From Paramacrobiotus metropolitanus (lineage: Eukaryota; Tardigrada; Eutardigrada; Parachela; Macrobiotidae): 64,000 bases of DNA. The DNA is taken from the NCBI RefSeq assembly GCF_019649055.1, contig NW_026570374.1, forward strand, positions 206,546 to 270,545, in the 5' to 3' direction. Positions 10,188 through 23,345 of the stretch are shown here, piece after piece (position 1 is the stretch's first letter; each line of letters opens with the position of its first letter). Made by a program: the position numbers and the translations under genes. The notes below the pieces were generated by a model, which searched no databases, had not been told where the DNA came from, and was given only the letters and a program-made list of their open reading frames with translations.

Positions 10188-13100
10188 ATGAGCGAGATTC
10201 CAGCGGACGCCCCTGAGCGTAAGTTATCTGTGCTGAGTATTCTGCTGTTGCACGTTGCTACTTTAGTCACGAGTACAAGTTATTGACGGATGGCGTCTAC
10301 TTCACAGACTGCCCCGGGACGTCGAGCGAGAGCGCGGGCAAGAGCTCGGCCTGCGCGGGCTGCCCCAACCAGAAGGTGTGCTCCTCGGGGGAGGCGCGCC
10401 AAGTCGACCCAGGTACTGTGTACTTATTTGTACCCTGATATTTCAGCGTGCTGCTGGCGGTTACAGCGTGTGTGTTGTGCTTAGCGGTGCAGGAGATCGG
10501 CGTCCGGCTGGCGCAGGTGCGCCACAAACTCGTCATCCTCTCGGGCAAGGGCGGCGTCGGCAAGAGCACCCTCTCCACCTGCCTGGCCCGCGCCCTCGCG
10601 CGCCCCCGCACCCCCGCCGCCGGCCTGGGGGACGCGCAGAAACAGGTTAGTCACTGACATTTTCCGCCGAATAATAGTTTTATGCATTTTCATCTACACT
10701 TCCGGCTGCGACTTACTGCCCCTCACTTTAATGGAAATTGTAGCCAGTTTTTATCATGCAAAATTACCAGTTTATTTGGAAATTTTTATTCGCGAGTCCA
10801 TATTTTAGCCAAAATTATGGCTAATATTTATTGCTGTAATTAGCATTTAGCAGTGTGTTTAAATTAAAAAAAATTCATGGATTTGTTTGAGAGTACAATT
10901 ATGGGAAATACTTGGATAATAGTAATACAATAATAGGGATAATGGACATTCATAGATTATTTAAAGGGAAACTTTGGTCGGTGTCTAATGTCATAAGTGA
11001 TGATTTTTGTCGGTCGAACATACAGAACGTGTGTAGTGGACATACCTGGGCGGCGGCCTGTACAGCGCCTCCGGGACTGCTTCGCCGACGCACTCGCCGT
11101 TGCGCAGCGTGCAGCCCAGGGTGTACTGGTGGTGGTCGCGCATGCTGAGGGAACCAGCAGCAACCGCGCGCTCGTCAGCTGGCTCGGGATCGGCACCGTC
11201 TGGTCACGGTGCTCCGGATGCGATCCGTGGGAGGCCGTGCCTTGCAGTCCGCTTTCTCCGCCGTCAGCCCGAAGCTAGATTCGTATAATCCGTTGTCTCC
11301 TTCCCTGGTAGAACAGAAATCCTTTTACGCTCTTCAAAGTCGCAGTTGTGTCGGGGTTAGGGGAAGATGATGCAATGAGAGATTGATGAAGAAACAGAAC
11401 GGCTTCCGGTCACTGGCTGTATTAATGGTCTATTACTTGGGACTGGCCTGTTTTTAACGTCTTCATTGTGATGGACGCGTTGAGACAGGACACAGGGAGG
11501 TTTCGTTAGTATCGCTCGCGGACTAGCTATGTCAGAAGTTGCCTTATGCAGTACGTACTTTGTGTTGCGCTGGCCGGGTGCTACTTGTCCCGTCCGTCTT
11601 CCCTTGGCAACTCACTGCTGCACTTGTACTGCACCAGTACTACTTGTAGATAGAACCAGTACACAGTACGTAATGATTACTTAACACGGTCGTGCTGCAC
11701 AGACATTAAAGTTTTTGAATAAGACCGAATAATTATGGCCATCGAAATGGGCGTTTTGTTCGCAGGTTGCGCTGCTGGACGTGGACGTCTGTGGACCGTC
11801 CGTACCGACGATGCTCGGATTGGCCGGCGAACAGGTGTACTTGATCGAACGAGCTGAACATAAAATAATATGTACTGTAATTAAATTAAATTGTATACAA
11901 AAATACGTATGCTAATTGCTCACAAAATCGAAATAGATACTTCTGTAAAGTAGAAATTAAATGAACTGTTGCATCAATGTCAAAAATCTGGTATCCACAA
12001 GGGCAAAATAAATATCGGATAAAAATTCAGTGAACTTTTGTATCGGTTTAAAAAATGAATTTATTACTGGCGAGCGGTTACAACTTTTTGTGGCCATTCG
12101 TAGGTTCACCAGAGCGGCTCGGGCTGGTCACCGGTGGTGCGTAGCTCATTGTCCCGTGCGAATCGGCAGACGAGATGAAAAATAAATTTTCCGTTGGTAG
12201 TACGCGGATGTGAATCTGGCGGTGATGTCGATCGGGTTCCTGCTGGGCGGCGGCGACGACGCCGTGATCTGGCGCGGCCCGAAGAAGAACACGATGATCA
12301 AGAACTTCCTGCGCGACGTGGACTGGGGCCAGCTGGACTTCCTGCTGGTGGACACGCCGCCCGGCACCTCCGACGAGCACCTCTCGCTGGTGGGCTACCT
12401 GGCCGCCGCCGGGCTGGACGGCGCCGTCCTGGTCAGCACGCCGCAGGAGGTGGCGCTGCAGGACGTCCGCAAGCAGGTCAGCTTCTGCCGCAAGGTCCAC
12501 CTGCCCATCCTCGGCGTCGTGGAGAACATGAGCCGCTTCGTCTGCCCCAAGTGCAAGGTCCGCGCCTCGTTGTTTTTAGTGCATTCAATTAATGTAATTA
12601 ATTAAGTAGCAGATTGAATGTTAATTAAGTAGCATTTCGGAATCAGTGACTGTGATTAAAAACATCTTTTAATTAAAAACCAAAATGGAAAATTAATAGT
12701 TAGTCGACAAGTTGGATAATTTAGGTTTTATTAGAAATTCAGTAATTGAAATTCAATGAATAATGTTGTAATAATCGGCAGATGGATTCGGTGATTTTTC
12801 CGGCCAGTAGCGGCGGTGTGGAGAAGCTGTGCGAGGAAGCCGGTTTGACATTCCTGGGAAGGGTGCCGCTCGATCCAGCCATCGGTCAGTGTGTTCTTTA
12901 GTAGGGTTTCTATTGCGCCTGCTGGCAATACATTATACATTGCTTGGGCAGGCCGTTGTTGCGATGAAGGACGGAATTTCATCGAGGATCTGCCGGACAG
13001 TCCCAGCACGCGCGCCCTCCTGCAAATCGCCACCAGTACGTTCCACGTTTCGACTCCAGCTGTACTGCTGCTTCATGTTGGCATTTCAATGCCTAATCAG

Positions 13101-13278
13101 TTCACAAATTAACTGACCAATAAATAAAACTTCCAAATTATTTCACCAAACTTACATTTAATCATTTAAACCGTACTAATTGAAAATTCAGTTACCGCTT
13201 GATACTGCTAGCAATTAAATCAAATTTCGTTTTTTTGTAGAAATCGAGAACATCTGCGAGGAGAAAGCCGGGGAGTAA
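10188..13278 (+). CDS. NUBP1: NUBP1, cytosolic Fe-S cluster assembly scaffold (Mrp/NBP35 ATPase)
   Basis: Nine exons: 10188-10218, 10308-10412, 10485-10645, 11766-11834, 12104-12136, 12201-12557, 12782-12884, 12952-13035 and 13241-13278. They give 326 residues; human NUBP1 has 320. With NUBP2/CFD1 it forms the scaffold on which [4Fe-4S] clusters are built for cytosolic and nuclear proteins. Seen: an N-terminal cysteine motif C12, C26, C29, C35 with the family spacing; a deviant Walker A GKGGVGKS at 66-73; [11 protein letters not shown]; and a CPKC pair at about 248-251 that bridges the dimer. Exon 5 is only 33 nt but encodes the conserved [11 protein letters not shown], which confirms it. The insert at residues 84-99 ([15 protein letters not shown] region) is longer than in human. 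Exon 6 uses a GTCCGC donor. An AATAAA lies at 13501. Confidence 0.94.
11046..11144 (-). other. Orphan exon-like GC island inside NUBP1 intron 3, opposite strand
   Basis: On the minus strand a TTCCCTCAG acceptor precedes ATGCGCGACCACCACCAG, and the open frame runs 32 codons to a CCCAG/GTATGT donor. The peptide contains GCTLRNGEC and ends in a PPP run. It has the GC-rich texture of the exons in this window and stands out from the AT-rich intron. I do not recognise the peptide and see no partner exon nearby. It could be part of a nested gene, a relic, or chance. Confidence 0.3.
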
Positions 13279-14207
13279 TTGGCGGATGGACCACCGACCA
13301 CAAGCGATCATTCCACTAGTATTATAGAACCGAAATATGTTTTATTTTGTCAAAAAAACTGGTGATACCTGGCCTTTCATCTAGCGTTTCCTTCCAGTGA
13401 TTTTTATCGCGAATGTTTGGCTTCCTGTTAGTTTATAAGGTGCTCATTGAATTTTCTTATTGGAATTGTTCTGTGCTTGTTTCTTACAAACTGTAAATGC
13501 AATAAAAATCTGCCAGATCCTTTGGCGGTTCTGCATATCTTGAATCAAAGACAAAACGCTGAAAAAATGGAAGAAAAATACGCAGTTTTATTGTAAATGG
13601 CTTATGCCGTTAATACGCGCATTGTGATAAGGAATAAATAAAATGATTCCTGGAAGTTTGCAGAAAAAAAGAACTGGCAAAATATTATAACTTTTAATAT
13701 GAAATTATCAATGAGTCTGTACGTAAGTCTGTACGTTTTTAATTGACGATGAAAGTCAACCCGAACCGGAAGATGTTGTGGCTGTCGCTGCATCAACCGC
13801 CAGAGTGACAGCTCCGTGGTGCTCGCGCTGGCAGCTTCCGTTCGCAGATCAACACTGATTCAACAGACCGCGCTCTGCTGAATTTCTGGGACATCTTTTT
13901 GCCTTTTAATTTGGAGTTTTTCAACTGTTTCTTATGATCTCATCCCAGTTTCCCCCAAGACCTGAAGTTTTTCGGGAACGGGCCGTATGGTAGGCTATCG
14001 GAGGGGTTTTGAGTAGAGGATTGATGAGCGAGAGCGTCGACTGTTTTGCGTGCAGCAGGAGACTGAGCCACAGTCTGACAGCACTTGTCTTTTAGCTGAT
14101 TTTGTGCTGAACTTGGAGGATTTGCAGCTGGGCTTGCTCGTCTTCCTCCGCCTCGTATCGTATTGCCGCTGGTCAGCCGCTATCAGGGGATCGAAGAAGG
14201 CAGCAGA
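13279..14207. other. NUBP1-TFIIS intergenic region
   Basis: It holds a likely NUBP1 polyadenylation signal (AATAAA at 13501-13506) and then presumably the TFIIS promoter and 5' leader. No other exon was found. Confidence 0.5.
13501..13506 (+). terminator. Candidate polyadenylation signal of NUBP1
   Basis: AATAAA, about 220 bp downstream of the NUBP1 stop codon. It is the first clear AATAAA in a plausible 3' UTR position; use is inferred. Confidence 0.45.
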
Positions 14208-16674
14208 ATGAGCGGCAGCGTGAACGGGAACGGCCGCGAGACGGCGGGGATTCAGCGCGAAGTGCAGGAGACCTGCAGCAAACTCGACAAGCTCGTCGCG
14301 GAGAAAAGCACGGTACGCTGCCTAGGCCAGTGCTGTTATATCTTTCTGCACACGATTACGATACACGTGGCTGTTTTATAATGAATCCGGTTGGTTGGTG
14401 GTGGTTGTGGTGCACTGTGCAGGAGTGAAGCCTTGAGACGGAGCTTCGTGTCTGCCTGGGTAACTGGGTTCTCCGCCGTCTTAACTCTTACACGCCAGAT
14501 TCACCATGCATCTGTCATCCGTCTGCACCCGATACTTGCGTGTTTATTACAATGGAATTACAGTTAATTAGAAAATGATGCACATAAAACAGAGCATGTG
14601 CACATTTTGACACACATGTGAATAAGTGAAAATGAGTTGATTGCATTTGCATTTGCCACTGCAGGGCAGCGAGGAAGTGGTGGAGCTGCTGAAAGCGCTG
14701 GAGAAGCTGCCCATCGATCTCGACATCCTGCAGGTACACTACGATGCCAATTCCAATGATTTTACCCCGTCTTTTGACATGATTTGAAATGCATTTAGAT
14801 TTGGCATTTTGAAAAATGAATTTTTACTATTTATTTTCCGAAAATATTTCTATTAAAAATGGTAAAAAAAACCAGAGATTAAAATAAAATATTAATAGTC
14901 ACTGATAGTAGTGATTTTTAACGGTTCCAATGCGCCACTCAGTATTTATTGTGGTCAAAATGTTTGTATGTATAATAATTTGAGAAAAATTAAAAGTTTT
15001 TATGGCAGACTTTTAGAAATGCTCGCTACTCCGTTTAATGTGGAAACGATTTTGTTTCAGCTGGAAATGTCGAAATTACGTTCTCAGTTTTCACCCTTCA
15101 GTGATACGTGCATGTTTGGGTGTGTTTGCAGAACACCAACGTCGGCAAGAGCGTGAACACGCTGCGCAAGGAGACACAGAGCGAGCAGGTGGCCTCGCTG
15201 TGCAAGAACCTCGTCAAGAGCTGGAAGAGTCTTCTCAAAGGTGCACACTGGGTTGCTTGGCGTTGTAACGAGTTTGAAGCGAACCAGGTGGTTGTTTGTG
15301 TCACACAGTGAACAGCGGGAGCAGTCCGCACGACGGCAGCGACTCTCCCGGGCAGAGCCAGTCCGCGCCCGCCAAGAAGGAGGCCCGTCCCGCCCCGGGC
15401 GGCGCCACCGCGCAGTCGGAGTCGCAGCGCAAACGCCTGAAGACGCAGCTGTCGGAGTCGGGGGCGCCGCGCTCGCCCCTGGCCGGCGCCTCGCCCGATC
15501 CGGCCGCGACGCCGGCCAGTCTCTCGCGCTCCTCCTCCACCGGCAGCGTCCCCGCCAACGACGCTAATGGACGGGCGACGGCGGCGACGGCGTCCAGCAA
15601 GAACGGCGAGGGCAGCGGATTGGACACCAGCGATCCCAACCGGCTCAAATCCCGCGAGTTGATCGTCAAGGCGCTCAGCAAGGAGGGTGAGTGTGTGGGT
15701 GACAGTGTAAGGAAGAGTGGTTGTGATTGTGGTGTGTGGTTGCAGCGTTGGTGGAGGGCGCGCAGGACCCCGGTCAGCTGGCCGGCGAGATCGAGACGGC
15801 CATCTACCAGGAGTTCCACGGCGTGGACACGCGCTACAAGAACCGCATCCGCAGCCGCGTCATGAACCTGCAGGACAGCCGCAATCCCAGTCTGCGCGAG
15901 AACGTCCTCCTCGGCATGATCAGCTGCCAGCGCTTCGCCACCATGTCTTCCGAGGTTGGCACCGGAAATATACAGATTTTTATCCGCGGAATTATTTACT
16001 ATTATTTTCTTACATTTTTGTTGATGATTTTCTGGATTTTATTCTGCTGTTGTTATTGCGTTGATGTATTTTAATGATCAGTTATATGTCTATTATTTGG
16101 CGGGGTTTGTTTATTATTTATTTGGTTGATCTTTGGAGTATCGTACGCGTACGTATGCACCACAAGCATTAATTTTGTTGTTTATTATTAATTTATAAAA
16201 TGTTGATAATATTGTTGATGCTGATGTTAGCGTTGTTTTGTGTGTAGGAGATGGCCAGTGAGGAGATGAAGACGCTGCGGCAGAAGTACACGACGGAGGC
16301 CATCAACGACCGCCAGATGGCCACGCAGCAGGGCGTCGAGTCGGATCTGCTGCAGTGCGGCAAGTGCAAGCAGCGCAAGTGCACCTACACGCAGGTCAGT
16401 CGCCCGCCTTGCGCGGTTTCCCTTTGACAACTTTCTGCATTGAGGAATTACGGCATTTGTTGGACGCCGTAATTGACTTTGTGTTGTTGCCTGTCTGACG
16501 TATGATAATGGGGGTCTTTTGCGTTAACCAGGCGCAGACGCGATCGGCCGACGAGCCCATGACGACCTTCGCGCTGTGTCTGACGTGCGGCAACCGCTGG
16601 AAGGTGGGTCGACGGCTGATCCTTTTATCCGGGCATTTTTCTCCCTGATTGTGGTCTGTTTGCAGTTCTGCTGA
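14208..16674 (+). CDS. TCEA: Transcription elongation factor TFIIS (TCEA/SII)
   Basis: Eight exons: 14208-14312, 14665-14733, 15132-15240, 15309-15686, 15746-15954, 16248-16394, 16532-16603 and 16666-16674. They give 365 residues. TFIIS rescues backtracked RNA polymerase II by stimulating transcript cleavage in the nucleus. Domain I (about 1-95) is the N-terminal helical LW-type domain. A Ser/Pro/Ala-rich linker follows (about 95-200). Domain II includes [14 protein letters not shown] and the following helices. Domain III is the zinc ribbon with cysteines at about 327, 330, 355 and 358. The catalytic acidic loop RSADEPMT (343-350) carries the Asp-Glu pair that completes the polymerase active site. 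The protein ends WKFC, as in animal TFIIS, with F-C-stop on a 9-nt final exon. The linker is longer than in human TCEA1 (301 residues). Confidence 0.95.
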
Positions 16675-18861
16675 AGACGGGATCTGCTGGTGTCCCCCCG
16701 ACGGGAGGTGGCTGTTAATGGCTTGGACGTGTACAGTGCCGCGGTTGTTTTCTCTGTAGTTGATCCGTTGACGTTGGGGAGCGGAAGGAAATCGGGGGTG
16801 TTTTTATGTTGGCTCGTTGAATGGTTCCCTTGGCTTGTGGGCACTGGGCAGCGCACGTGATCGTCTGGCTCGTAGTCTTCTGTTTGAGTTTTACCAAGTA
16901 TCACTGCAGTATTCAGCCTATATACAGAAATCTTTTACTTGTCAATGCTGCCGGCGCAATGTTGCTTATAGCGCGTGTGTATTTTAAATAAAAGTTAATA
17001 AAAACGTAATAGCAAGGTGTAGAACGTCGAGCGGTCGTTTTAGTGAAGTGGACAAAAATCCTCATTTTTTTGTTTAAATTCAGTACGAATCCCAGACATA
17101 GTAATTGACAGTTGTACTGTAGCCGGTAAATCGGTAATTTATTAATCGACACCCGTGCCGGTTATTGACACTGAATGTTTATTTATGATTAATTTTTATG
17201 TTGGTCGCCGGCTCGTAATAATTTGATATTTTGATGCTGTTTAAGTGTCCTTCCATTCAACCAGGGGCTATGTGGTTTCCGGTGGCGAGAAAACTGATAA
17301 TTCATTAATTTTTTATCCATGTGAGACACTGAGGCGAGTGAGTGCGCAGTGTTGCCATAAAAGAAGGTGGGCGGGGCCGGTGCGCGCTGCGGGTCAGGCT
17401 CCGCCTCTTCTTTCTCTGCCACTTGCTTGAATGGGCCTCATGCAGGCATGCTCCAACACGAATCGGCTGCTCGCGGCCTCACGTTGTTGTGATTGGCCGG
17501 TACTCGTTGCGTCAGCGCAGTGCGCACGTACGTACGCGTCCGTTCAGCCGTGAACACAGTGCACTGCACAGCTGTGAGTGCGACGGCGCCTGGCATGGAA
17601 CCGCGGCGTGAGCGTGAGGCCGTGAGCGCCAAATGCAACTGCCAGTGCCAGCCAGTGGAAACGGGTTTTCGGGGCTAGCGTGTCGGCGATGCGATTGGCT
17701 GGTTGGGCAGTGTTACGCCGTGCGGGGAGTGCACGAATGCGCACGGCCGTCGTGCTGATTGATTTTTCCCTGGTCTGCGCCTTCGCAGCACCCTCTGCGT
17801 CTGCGCTGCAGTACTGCTCAAGTGCTTTGCAACGTTTTTAAGTTTTAAACCTGGATTTGTCTGCCGCGCACCCTTCGTTTTTCCCCCCGCTGCACTTGTA
17901 CGCACCGTGTGGATGTGATTTATAACGGTCTGCTGCTGAGGAAAAAGGGGGCCTCGCGCTCTTTCTGCCTTTTGAGATTCTTGGACTGAATTGATTATTC
18001 TATTCTGCTATCATAAACATCCCTCATTTTTCCGATTTATCGAAGGGGCAATATTCAACTGCAGCACGTGTGAGGCAGTCGAGAAGGTACGTAATGAAAT
18101 GTGAGAGAAAAATGAGCGTACTGACAATTTCAGATTGTTTTCTTAGTTAATTATTGTGAAGTTTGCTTCCCCTGTTTACAATTGTACGATTGCCTGCGTA
18201 CTGGCAAGTGGAAACTGAAATGCAGAAAGGATATCAATATCATTAAAACTTTAAAAGTAAGAGATTTTGGTAAAAAACGGTACTGTAGGCAGCGTATCTT
18301 CTACTGTATATCGTTGAGGAGTTGGTGATTTATTGTGGGAATTTGGAGGTGTTCAGTTCTTTGAAGGTACATTAGCAGGACTTGTGGGCTTTGGCAGTAC
18401 ATGTATCTTTGCTGTTTGTGTAAGATAAGGGAAAAATCAGGTACAGTACTCAGGTACTGTAATCGTAATTCGTAAGTAACCAGTAACACGAAGGTTAATT
18501 AGCAATTGACAGAAAGGCACTGGTTTGAGTGTGAGCTGCAGTGGACGGTGTATGTCGTGAATATTGTAACTTGTTCCCCAGAATATCACTTGTGCTGCGT
18601 TTTCAGGGATCGCTATTCTTATCGCCAGGGGAGTGGGTGAGGTCTGGCAGTCGTGGGAGCCCTTGAGTCTTGGCCCGAATACTATGAAGGAGAGGATAGA
18701 GTGAGCGGTCCGGTCGGTTGACGGGAAGACGGGGGACGCGTGGCGAGGGGAAGAAGACGTGTTGGAGCTGTTGAGTGTGTGCGCGGAGGGAGCCTGCTGA
18801 GTGGCCGAGACTGAGCCGGACTGCTTGTCCTGTGGAGACTACCCAAACCGGGGAGGGTGGG
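16675..18861. other. TFIIS-PRDM intergenic region and probable PRDM 5' leader
   Basis: About 2.2 kb without a supported coding exon. The 17.3-17.9 kb part is GC-richer and rich in short CG-containing words, and 18.6-18.86 kb is again GC-rich directly before the PRDM start codon. Both look like promoter or 5' UTR rather than protein-coding sequence. An AATAAA near 16986 could serve TFIIS. Confidence 0.45.
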
Positions 18862-21800
18862 ATGGAGCCCAACTCGTGGGGCGGACGGGCGTCGCCGCCG
18901 CGGGAGGATGACGGGGACAGGACGGCCGCCCCCGGCCCCGCTGCCCCCCTGCCCGGGGCGGATGCGTCGCAGTGTGAGTGCTGAATTGCTGATTAATCGC
19001 GATTACTGATTACTGATTAGCGGCTGATGATCGGTGGTCGTCGGTTATGGCTGATAATTGGCTCGTCTATTTACTGTATTTATTTATTCATTGGTGATAT
19101 TGTTATTTCTCCCGCTTTTCCCTCATCTTGGGGAGGCTCCGCTCCATCCCAGCTGCTCAGCAGTTAACACGCAGTATCACGGGAAACTTGCTTGGGGATT
19201 GTTTATTCATTTTTTCTTAGGTTGGAGGCCGTGCTTTAGTTAACTACTTGATCTCCCCGTTTTCGTTTAATGTTTCTTAGTAAGTTAATTCGAATTTTTC
19301 TTAAACTGGTTTTTATCATAAATTTGGTAATCTGTTCCTGTGTATGAATCTTCGCGAGGAGATGGTGAGTATTGCCAGTTGTGCAGCTGTGAGGGAGTAG
19401 TGTCGAGCGCCGGCCATCGGTCCGGCGCTCGTGCTGCGATCGTTCAGTGTACAGTGTACGGCGCGTAGTGGACGAGTGGCCTCTTTTCGCTGTGGCTGCG
19501 TTGTTCCGTTTCCGCGGCGCCACTGTGAGCAGTGAGCGGTGTAGAGCACATTTTGCGGTTTGGTTTGTAACTTTGTTCTATTTTTTACCGCGTTTGCCCC
19601 CGCCCAGGCCTGTGCCGATGCCGTCAAGTGAGAATTCACCGCACAAGTGAGCACGTGGTGTGTGTGGTCTGTTCACTCTGCTGCATCGGTGATCGGGGGA
19701 TCGGCTAACATATGCCGGTTGCGTTTTCACTGCGGCGGCTTATGCCTGCTACTGCCCTGAAAACGCGCGTTTTCACTTCTTGTCGCAGTGTGCCGGCTTA
19801 CGTGCAGTGATCTGTACAGACTGTACTGCAGGGCACGGGTGAGTGACAGTTGGAATCGGGGTATGCTTGTCACTGCGAGGCAGTGCCTAGCGCGTTCGCT
19901 CGACGCTAGAGAATCACTGGAAATAGTGCCGATGACGAACGCTTCAGCGGCGGCCGGGGGAGGGAAATAGACCGTCCCCAAGGAGACTGAGCGTTGCCGG
20001 AATTTATTTATGGACCAGTGCTGTATAGCGTCAAATTGCACCGTTCAGGCTCCATTAAAAAATAAAAAAACTGAAATAAATAGTATTGAAATAAGAAATT
20101 TTTCTTGCTGTGTTGCAGGGTGCGCGGAGTGTTGGCGCGGAATTAGCGATCCACCCTGCACCGTCCACGGCCCGCTGCACCACATCCCCGACCGGCCCCT
20201 GCCGCCGCGCGCCGTCGCCACCGCCCCCACCCAGGTGACAGTGCGCCGGCTGTCGCCCGCCGCCGATGGACGAACGGGTACGATTCCTGTTTTTGATGGC
20301 TGCTGCTGTATATTTCCTTAATCAGGGGCGTATTTCTTACAGTGCGAGGTGTCTTCGCCAGCGCCGACATCGCCTCCCGGACGCTGTTCGGCCCCCTGGA
20401 GGCCCCCGCGCTGTCCGTGCCGTTGTGCCTGGGAGAGGACCAATTTTTGCTCAAAGTCAGTTACAACTTGCAGATCAAAATTGCGCTCAGTTAACGAATT
20501 ACTTGTAGTTTAGATAAAAATCAGTCGTTGATTTTTTCAAATTTATTTTTAATTGATCTTAAATGCGGTTCTGTTTTCTTTCGAATACCGGATTTTCTTG
20601 TACCCAATGCATTCAGTTTAAAAAAAAATGGCAAGCATATCTTATAGAATATCGGATGATTTGAGATTGAGTAAAGTTTTTGATAAATCAGATTATTGTA
20701 AATTGCAGTAAAATAAGTCGATTCGGCTTTCATTTTATTTTCAACATCAGTTAAAAATTGAACAAAAAATGAAAAAATAAATTAGAAAATTAACTTGGAA
20801 ATAAATCGGAAAAAAACGGCGCGCTTGCTTCCCGCTTGCAACCGGCCATACCATACCAGCTGTATACAGAAATCTGTCGTGTTGCAGAAATTCCGCGCCG
20901 GAGAATCGAGTGCCTACCTGGATGTGAGCAACGAAGCCGAGTGCAACTGGCTCATGTACGTCCGTCCGGCCCGCAGCTGGGCCGAGCAGAACCTCGTCGC
21001 CTACCAGCACGAAGACGACATCTATTTCGCTGCCTTCAGAGTGAGTCTGCTGGTTGGTCGGGCGACGCACGGAAGTGTAACGTGTGCGTGTATGATCGTA
21101 GTTTATCCCGGCGCAAACGGAGCTGCGCGTGTGGTACTCCGAGGAGTACGCCGGCCTGATGGGCGTGGACCTCCTCAACGAGGCCCCGAAGACCCGCGAC
21201 GCCGCCGACCCGGTCAGCAGTCGGCGCCGCAAAGCCGCCCGCCCGCAGCGCGTCCCGCAGACCCGGCCGCCGCACATCGCCGTCGTGGAGAGCCGCGCGC
21301 CGCACCGTCCGCCACCGCCGCCCGTGCCCGTCCCGGCGCCGCCGCCCACTCCGGCGGTCTCCCTAATACTCAAGGACGAGCCCGCGCCGGTCTGCCACGT
21401 CGTGACCAACATCGCGCCGGCCCCGCCCCCTCCGCCGCCGGCGCTGCCGCCTGGCGAGAACATCCTGCTCATCTGCGAGAACCCCTCCTCCAACGGGATG
21501 CCGCCCACCTCCTTGTTGCTGCTGACCTCGGGACCGGCGCCCGCCGGGGCGATCGGGCAGTCCCTGCTCAAGACCTCCTTCGACATCCCCGTCATCGGCG
21601 AGTCCTTTGTACAGAAACGGCCCCCCATCAGGATTCAGCCGTCGCCCGGTCTGGCCGTCTCCTGGCCCGGTACGACAGCTACATTATTTACTGAAGAATT
21701 TTATTTCTTGTGTAGAAGTAGGGTTTATTTAAATTGTTTACTTATTAATTTTATTTAGGCATTTTTCTGTAATTTTTACGGTTAAACTAATTTAATAAAC

Positions 21801-23345
21801 TGCATAATTGATAATTTATTAAATAATTTCATGTATTTCGCTGTTATAATTTTTTTTGCAACTATTATTGTTGGCTTGTTATTTTTGAAAATGCATTTAT
21901 TGAACAGGAACAACGAAAAGCTCAATCGTGATTAGCTCAAACGACGAATCCATGGCCGACAGCATCCGCTCGCCCGGCGACCGCTCGGGCGACAGCGACG
22001 AGGATTCCAGCAGGGTGAGTGTGCACATACCTTGTGTCCGTTGCAGTCTTCGCCGGGGAATAAATCGGGGATTATTGTTGAACAGGAACAGCGCCTGCTG
22101 CGCTCCTCGGGCGGCAGTCTGCGGCCCTACATTTGCTCATACCCGGCCTGCAGCAAGTACTTCAGCTCCAAGTACAAACTCCTGCGCCACGAGCTCATCC
22201 ACTCGCAGGAGAAGCGCCATCACTGCCAATTATGCCATAAAAAATTCCACCGCAAGGTACGAATCATAACGAATGTATCCAGAATATTTGTATTATTATT
22301 TAGAATATTTTCTGATATTTTTATAGAGTAATTTTTGTGTGATTTCGTATTTTATATCCATTATTTATTTAATGGTATTATTCGTTTATCAGTAATTATT
22401 TACTCATCCATCGCAAGGTACGAAAACTATCAAGAATATTACCATTATTTTTTAGAATATTTTCTGATAGTTCTAATATTTTTTTCTGTTAATATGATTA
22501 TTATATTTCGCATTTGATGGCCATGTTCTATCTAACTTTGTGGTTAAATTTTTCATCAGTTAATTGAATTTCTTTCATTTTCTGTCGTTAATTACTTTTT
22601 AATTAACCAGTAATGGAGTGGGCCGGTTATTGAGTATGTTAATCGGTTGCAGGATCACCTGAACAACCACCTGAAGGTGCACGAGCGCTCGAAAGTGCGG
22701 CTGGAGTGCGTGCTGTGCGGGTGCGTGTTCGCCAAGAAGTGGACGTACGAGAAGCACCTGTCGTTGCATGAGCGCGACGCCAACCGCGGCGACGGGCCCG
22801 TGCCCATCCGCAGTCTGGAGGAGATGGACGCCGAGGAGGACAACGAGGAGGAGGACGAGCAGGACGCGGAGGACGACAACGAGCGGGAGGAGGAGGAGGA
22901 GGAGGAGCCCGAGCCCGACTGGGTCACCGTGCACCAGCAGTCCCCCAACTCCGCCTTCCACCTCGAGGCGCCCGCGTCCCCGGAGGAAGAGGAGGAGGCG
23001 CCGCCGCCGCCGCCCGTCCGCCAGGTGGCGCCGCCGCCGCCCAGTCTGATCGTCCGCGTCCAGCCGCCCCCGCCACCGGGGAAGCGCGCCATCCCGCTGT
23101 CGCAGCGCCCCGCGCACCCCTGTTCGTCGTGCGGGAAGGTCTTCTCGGCCTCCAAGGACCTGCGGCGCCACCTGCAGACGCACCTGGGCATCAAGCCCAA
23201 CCTGTGTCCCTACTGCCCCAAGAAGTTCACGCGCAAGGACCACGTGCGCCGGCACATCCAGACGGTGCACGGGCGCGACAAGGAGCTGCGCGACAAGAGC
23301 ATGGCCGCCAACGGGATCAACGAGCTGCAGGTGCTGGCGCAGTAG
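18862..23345 (+). CDS. PRDM-family PR-domain zinc-finger regulator, PRDM10-like
   Basis: Eight exons: 18862-18973, 20119-20277, 20343-20455, 20888-21040, 21102-21669, 21908-22014, 22047-22256 and 22653-23345. They give 704 residues. A C2HC zinc knuckle (WCAECWRGISDPPCTVHGPL) begins at about residue 38, followed by an IPDRPLPPRA segment. A PR/SET domain (about 85-205) contains FGPLEAP, CNWLMYVRPA, EQNLVAYQ and ELRVWYSEEYA. A proline-rich linker follows. Five C2H2 fingers come next: two around the exon 7-8 junction, one soon after, and two near the C terminus beyond an acidic run and proline tracts. The knuckle plus PR layout is typical of the PRDM4/10/15 group; PRDM10 is my best match. It is probably a nuclear DNA-binding regulator. 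Whether it has methyltransferase activity cannot be told from sequence. Confidence 0.88.

Noticed and set aside
20747-21694. Long open frames (almost 300 codons) on both strands over the PRDM exons
   Set aside because: They are GC-driven shadows. The spliced frame holding the PR domain and zinc fingers closes perfectly and explains the sequence.
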